A stretch of 64,000 nucleotides of DNA from Aquamicrobium sp. LC103. GTDB lineage: Bacteria; Pseudomonadota; Alphaproteobacteria; Rhizobiales; Rhizobiaceae. A program made the position numbers and the translations under genes. This document shows positions 60,519-64,000 of this stretch, in pieces; the stretch's first letter is position 1, and every line of letters begins with the position of its first letter. The notes under the pieces were generated by a model. It made no database searches. It was not told where the DNA came from and was given only the letters and a program-made list of their open reading frames with translations. The stretch is from positions 434,001 through 498,000 of the forward strand of contig NZ_LBCQ02000001.1 in NCBI RefSeq assembly GCF_001014615.2. Direction: 5' to 3'.

Positions 60519-62372
60519 TCAGTAGACCCGCGCCTTGGGCGCGATCTTTGCCGGGTCGATGCCGCCTTCGTCATAGGACAGCATGGTTTCGGTGTGGACG
60601 GGGCGGTAGTCGAGCGTGACCTTGCCCGCCTCGTCCACCCAGGAAAGCGTGTGGACGCGCCAGTTGACGTCGTCGCGCGAGGCGAAGTCCTCGCGCGCAT
60701 GCGCGCCGCGGCTCTCCTTGCGCGCCTCGGCGCCGTAGACGGTGGTGATGGCGCAGGCCATCAGGTTTTCCAACTCCAGCGTCTCCACCAGATCCGAGTT
60801 CCAGATCATCGAGCGGTCGTGGACCTTGATGTCGGGAAGCTCGCTCCAGATCTCGGAGATGCGGCGGCAGCCCTGCTCGAGCGTTTCCTGCGTGCGGAAG
60901 ACGGCGGCGTCCTCCTGCATGGCGCGCTGCATCTTCTCGCGAAGCTCCGCGGTGGGCTTGGAGCCGTTGGCGTGGCGGATGCGGTCGAAGCGTTCCATGA
61001 TCCTGTCGACGGCGGTTTCGTTGATCGCCGGGATCGGACCTTCGCGGTCGATGACCTGGCCGGCGCGGATCGCGGCGGCGCGGCCGAACACGACGAGATC
61101 GATCAGCGAGTTGGAGCCGAGGCGGTTGGCGCCGTGCACGGAAGCGCAGCCCGCCTCGCCGACCGCCATCAGACCCGGCTGGATGCGGTCCGGCTGGTCC
61201 TTGGTCGGGTTGAGCACCTCGCCCCAATAGTTGGTCGGGATGCCGCCCATATTGTAGTGGACCGTCGGTAGCACCGGGATCGGCTCGCGGGTCACGTCGA
61301 CGCCCGCGAAGATCTTGGCGCTCTCCGAAATGCCGGGCAGGCGCTCATGCAGGACGGCCGGATCGAGATGGTCGAGATGCAGGAAGATGTGGTCCTTCGC
61401 CTTGCCGACGCCGCGGCCCTCGCGGATCTCCATCGTCATGCAGCGCGAGACGACGTCGCGGGAGGCGAGGTCCTTGGCCGACGGCGCGTAGCGCTCCATG
61501 AAGCGCTCGCCCTCGGAATTGACCAGATAGCCGCCTTCGCCGCGAGCGCCCTCGGTGATCAGGCAGCCCGCGCCGTAGATGCCGGTCGGATGGAACTGCA
61601 CGAACTCCATGTCCTGGAGCGGCAGGCCCGCGCGGGCCACCATGCCGTTGCCGTCGCCGGTGCAGGTGTGGGCGGAGGTCGCGGAGAAGTAGGAACGCCC
61701 GTAGCCGCCGGTGGCGAGCACCACCATCTTGGCGGCGAAGCGGTGGATGGTGCCGTCGTCGAGGTTCCAGGCCACGACGCCGGTGCAGACCCCGTCGGTC
61801 ATGATCAGGTCGAGCGCGAAATATTCGATGAAGAACTGCGCGTTGTTCTTGACCGACTGGCCGTAGAGCGTGTGCAGGATGGCGTGGCCGGTGCGGTCGG
61901 CCGCCGCGCAGGTGCGCTGCACGGGCGGGCCGTCGCCGAAATTCTGCATGTGGCCGCCGAAGGGCCGCTGATAGATCTTGCCTTCCTCGGTGCGCGAGAA
62001 CGGCACGCCGTAGTGCTCGAGCTCGTAGACGGCGGCCGGCGCCTCGCGCGCCAGATATTCCATCGCGTCGACGTCGCCGAGCCAGTCGGAACCCTTGACG
62101 GTGTCGTAGAGGTGCCACTGCCAGCTGTCCGGGCCCATGTTCTGGAGCGAGGCGGCGATGCCGCCCTGCGCCGCAACGGTGTGCGAGCGGGTGGGGAAGA
62201 CCTTGGTGATGCAGGCCGTTTTCAAGCCCTGCTCGGCCATGCCGAGCGTGGCGCGCAGGCCGGCGCCGCCGGCTCCCACCACGACCACGTCGAACTTGTG
62301 GTCGACATAGCGATAGGCGCCGGTCGAGGCTCCCGGCTTGGGCTGGTTCATTCTCGTTTCTGCCTTGGCCAC
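60519..62372 (-). CDS. sdhA: Succinate dehydrogenase flavoprotein subunit
   Basis: 617 residues from GTG 62372, which has GGAGG seven bases upstream; an internal ATG at 62351 (MNQPKPGA) is the alternative. [21 protein letters not shown] binds [17 protein letters not shown] holds the His that carries covalent FAD, and [15 protein letters not shown] and [11 protein letters not shown] form the active site. It oxidises succinate to fumarate. Four bases separate it from sdhD. Confidence 0.97.
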   Translation of the reverse strand: MAKAETRMNQPKPGASTGAYRYVDHKFDVVVVGAGGAGLRATLGMAEQGLKTACITKVFPTRSHTVAAQGGIAASLQNMGPDSWQWHLYDTVKGSDWLGDVDAMEYLAREAPAAVYELEHYGVPFSRTEEGKIYQRPFGGHMQNFGDGPPVQRTCAAADRTGHAILHTLYGQSVKNNAQFFIEYFALDLIMTDGVCTGVVAWNLDDGTIHRFAAKMVVLATGGYGRSYFSATSAHTCTGDGNGMVARAGLPLQDMEFVQFHPTGIYGAGCLITEGARGEGGYLVNSEGERFMERYAPSAKDLASRDVVSRCMTMEIREGRGVGKAKDHIFLHLDHLDPAVLHERLPGISESAKIFAGVDVTREPIPVLPTVHYNMGGIPTNYWGEVLNPTKDQPDRIQPGLMAVGEAGCASVHGANRLGSNSLIDLVVFGRAAAIRAGQVIDREGPIPAINETAVDRIMERFDRIRHANGSKPTAELREKMQRAMQEDAAVFRTQETLEQGCRRISEIWSELPDIKVHDRSMIWNSDLVETLELENLMACAITTVYGAEARKESRGAHAREDFASRDDVNWRVHTLSWVDEAGKVTLDYRPVHTETMLSYDEGGIDPAKIAPKARVY

Positions 62373-62375
62373 GCC

Positions 62376-62759
62376 TCAGCCTCCGAATGCGATCTTGAGC
62401 AGCGCGAAGATCGAAGCCGCGCCGACGATGAGGGGAAAGAAGGTGTTGAGCATCAAGAGGACGACCTTGAAGAGCTCGTCATGAATGTAGTCCTCGATGA
62501 TCACCTGCATGCCGAGCTTCATGTGATAGAGCGCCGAAAGCAGCATCAGGCCGAGCAGCAGCGCCACGAACGGGCTGCCCAGCGTCGCGCGGACCTCGGC
62601 ATAGCCGGCGCCGCTGAGCGAGATGATCAGGCCGACGAAGAACAGGACGAGGAAGAGGTTGGAAACCGCGGTGAGGCGCTGGCGCCAGAAATGCTGGGTG
62701 CCGTCCTTCGCGGAGCCGAGGCCGCGTACACGGCGAAGCGGGGTACGGAAATCCGCCAT
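62376..62759 (-). CDS. sdhD: Succinate dehydrogenase membrane anchor subunit
   Basis: 127 residues from ATG 62759. Three helices: [53 protein letters not shown] and [23 protein letters not shown]. The His in LYHMKLGMQ is the heme ligand, and the Asp-Tyr pair (EDYIH) lies by the quinone site. Two bases after sdhC. Confidence 0.95.
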   Translation of the reverse strand: MADFRTPLRRVRGLGSAKDGTQHFWRQRLTAVSNLFLVLFFVGLIISLSGAGYAEVRATLGSPFVALLLGLMLLSALYHMKLGMQVIIEDYIHDELFKVVLLMLNTFFPLIVGAASIFALLKIAFGG

Positions 62760-62761
62760 GA

Positions 62762-63166
62762 TCAGGCTCCTCTCGCGAGATAGAAGACGACCCAGAGCAG
62801 GATCGTCAGCGCCACCGATGCCACGATCGAAGCCTGGGCGAAGCGGGTGGCGGTGTGTTTCTCCAGTCCCACGCCGGTGTCCCAGATCAGATGACGGATG
62901 CCGCCCAGCATGTGATGGATCAGCGCCCAGGTGTAGCCGAACAGGACGAGCCGGCCGAACCACGAACCGTAGACGGCGCTGACGGCGGCGAACCAGCTCT
63001 CGGACGTCGCGGCCGCGATCAGCCACGCGGCCACCAGCAGGGTGCCGAAATAAAGCGCGCCGCCGGTTATGCGATGCACGATCGACATCAGCATGGTTGG
63101 AATCAGCCGGTAGACCTGAAGGTGCGGCGAAAGTGGTCTGGCGCGGGTGGCTGCGGATTTGCTCAT
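62762..63166 (-). CDS. sdhC: Succinate dehydrogenase cytochrome b556 subunit
   Basis: 134 residues from ATG 63166 (GGGGGAG upstream). [29 protein letters not shown] is the signature and holds the quinone-site residues; [17 protein letters not shown] holds the heme His. First gene of the operon. A promoter-like sequence lies about 85 bases upstream. Confidence 0.97.
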   Translation of the reverse strand: MSKSAATRARPLSPHLQVYRLIPTMLMSIVHRITGGALYFGTLLVAAWLIAAATSESWFAAVSAVYGSWFGRLVLFGYTWALIHHMLGGIRHLIWDTGVGLEKHTATRFAQASIVASVALTILLWVVFYLARGA

Positions 63167-63251
63167 GGCTCCCCCAATCTGGCGGTCGCGGGCTCCGGAG
63201 CGGCTGCGATGCTGCAATGCCCGCCTGGATTGCGACCTCTTGGCTGCCGGC

Positions 63252-63280
63252 TTTCTAATGCGCTTTTTGCACCGCGTCAA
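63252..63280 (-). promoter_or_regulatory. Possible sigma-70 promoter for sdhCDAB
   Basis: TTGACG (63280-63275), a 17-base spacer, and TAGAAA (63257-63252) on the minus strand, 86 bases before the sdhC start. The -10 match is moderate. Confidence 0.5.
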
Positions 63281-63431
63281 AGCCGGAAAACCGCTTGGAA
63301 CCGATGGCTTAGGCGGAAAATGTAAATGGAGGGGAAACCGGCCGCGCGTTCAATCGATTGAAGCGCCGGCAGGGCGCCGCGCTGCGATCCTCAAGGGCGA
63401 ATCACTTGTCGAATTTCTTCGCCCGCGCGAT

Positions 63432-63785
63432 TCAGCGCTTGCAGTTGAGCGGCTCCCGCCCGGCCTTCATCCACAGCGCTTCCGGACCTTCGAGAACCAG
63501 CGCGTAGCCTCCCTCGCCATAGCGGTTGTTCTGGGTGGGAGGCGATGCGGGCAGGCTGATATTGTCGCCCTCGACATCGACGATCGTCACCGAATTGGTG
63601 CGGTTCTCGATCGACATGTCGCCGCTGTCGCCGCAATGGTAGGTGGCATAGCGGGGCTGCGACTGAGCTATTTCCTGCGTGGATTTCTCCTCGCTGTCGG
63701 CGACGCATCCCGCAACGACGAGGACAGACGCGATCGCCAGGGTCAGACGCGCCGCGAGCGACGTCGTTGTTCGATTCGATGTCAT
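63432..63785 (-). CDS. MliC-like lipoprotein (C-type lysozyme inhibitor family)
   Basis: 117 residues from ATG 63785; an earlier Met gives an unusual leader. MTSNRTTTSLAARLTLAIASVLVVAGC is a lipoprotein signal with Cys27. The mature part ATYHCGDSGDMSIENRTNSVTIVDVEGDNISLPASP..RYGEGGYALVLEGPEALWMKAGREPLNCKR matches MliC, with two Cys that could bridge. Inhibition of host lysozyme is inferred. Upstream of sdhC on the same strand. Confidence 0.85.
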   Translation of the reverse strand: MTSNRTTTSLAARLTLAIASVLVVAGCVADSEEKSTQEIAQSQPRYATYHCGDSGDMSIENRTNSVTIVDVEGDNISLPASPPTQNNRYGEGGYALVLEGPEALWMKAGREPLNCKR

Positions 63786-63865
63786 GGCGCGAAGAGGTAG
63801 CCGCTTCGGGCATGAAAATTCAACCCGCAAACGATCACGTTGCGCAACGGCAGGTGGCAGAGGGT

Positions 63866-64000
63866 CACTTCGCCGCGTCGAAGCGGATCATGAAGCTGGT
63901 CCAGTCGGCAGGCACGGCGATCTGCTCGTAGAGCTTGCGCCCGTCCTCCGGCTGCCGCGGCGCATTGAGCACCAGCCGGGACCAGCCGCGATCCTCGGCC
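63866..64000 (-). CDS. Partial C-terminus, probable GNAT acetyltransferase
   Basis: 44 residues of a minus-strand gene that enters from beyond the window end. RGWSRLVLNAPRQPEDGRKLYEQIAVPADWTSFMIRFDAAK looks like a GNAT C-terminus: a strand, then (G)RKLYE in place of the usual A-x-x-L-Y-E helix, then a final strand. The acetyl-CoA loop is outside the window, so the call is tentative. Confidence 0.5.

Overview
The window is 64 kb of GC-rich chromosome from an alphaproteobacterium, almost certainly of the order Hyphomicrobiales (rhizobia and relatives). The gene orders are those of that group: divL / ahcY / ptsH-manX-hprK-chvG-chvI / pckA; hisB-hisH-hisA-hisF-hisE-coaA; hslV-GNAT-hslU; secB / dnaQ-coaE-aroE-maf-ppsR / oriC / hemE-hemJ-rho-mnmE-mnmG-rsmG-parA-parB; mdh-sucCDAB; sdhCDAB. 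Genus cannot be fixed from sequence reading alone. There is no phage, insertion sequence, CRISPR array, plasmid gene, tRNA or rRNA; the window is core housekeeping DNA. Genes are dense and many overlap by 1-4 nt (ATGA, TGATG, GTGA).

Layout. 1-7832 (minus): 3' truncated divL, encoding a tyrosine-substituted cell-cycle kinase; ahcY behind a palindromic SahR-like operator; then a minimal PTS module (HPr, EIIA-Man, HPr kinase) next to the acid/envelope stress pair ChvG-ChvI. 8193-11631 (plus): pckA, ribosome rescue factor arfB, a BON-LysM protein, alkB. 11635-16573 (minus): histidine operon with embedded DUF1330 and DUF2628 genes, ending in coaA. 16769-20222 (plus): hslV, an acetyltransferase, hslU, a DUF1402 exported protein. 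20232-23025 (minus): Tim44-like, MltA, Smr and XRE genes with overlapping ends. 23193-24302 (plus): fxsA and secB.

24358-37285 is the replication origin region. Genes point away from an intergenic interval (28026-28427) that holds two perfect DnaA boxes, further weaker boxes, an AT-rich stretch and eight GANTC (CcrM-type) sites. Rightward lie hemE, hemJ, rho, mnmE, mnmG, rsmG, parA and parB, with three parS-like 16-mers between mnmE and mnmG and a fourth inside rsmG. A full CtrA-type box sits inside parA. 37351-38391 is holA on the opposite strand. The leuS-lptE genes that usually sit upstream of holA in relatives are absent, so about 38.4-38.6 kb looks like a rearrangement junction.

38643-64000 is a central carbon block: lpdA, three small accessory genes, sucB, sucA, sucD, sucC and mdh, then sdhB, sdhA, sdhD and sdhC further on, all on the minus strand. 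Between them lie zapE, an Inh-like lipoprotein gene, an MBL-fold hydrolase, dps, dapF, mtaB, ftsY with a very long Pro/Glu-rich N-terminus, yciB and a PNPOx-like gene. Together the window encodes most of the lower TCA cycle (2-oxoglutarate dehydrogenase, succinyl-CoA synthetase, succinate dehydrogenase, malate dehydrogenase) and the gluconeogenic exit (PckA), near the origin. It also carries the chromosome replication and segregation controls oriC, parS, ParAB and DivL. I found no wholly new system. The most interesting signals are regulatory: the GANTC cluster, the parS set, the intragenic CtrA box in parA using a rare TTA codon, and the ahcY operator.
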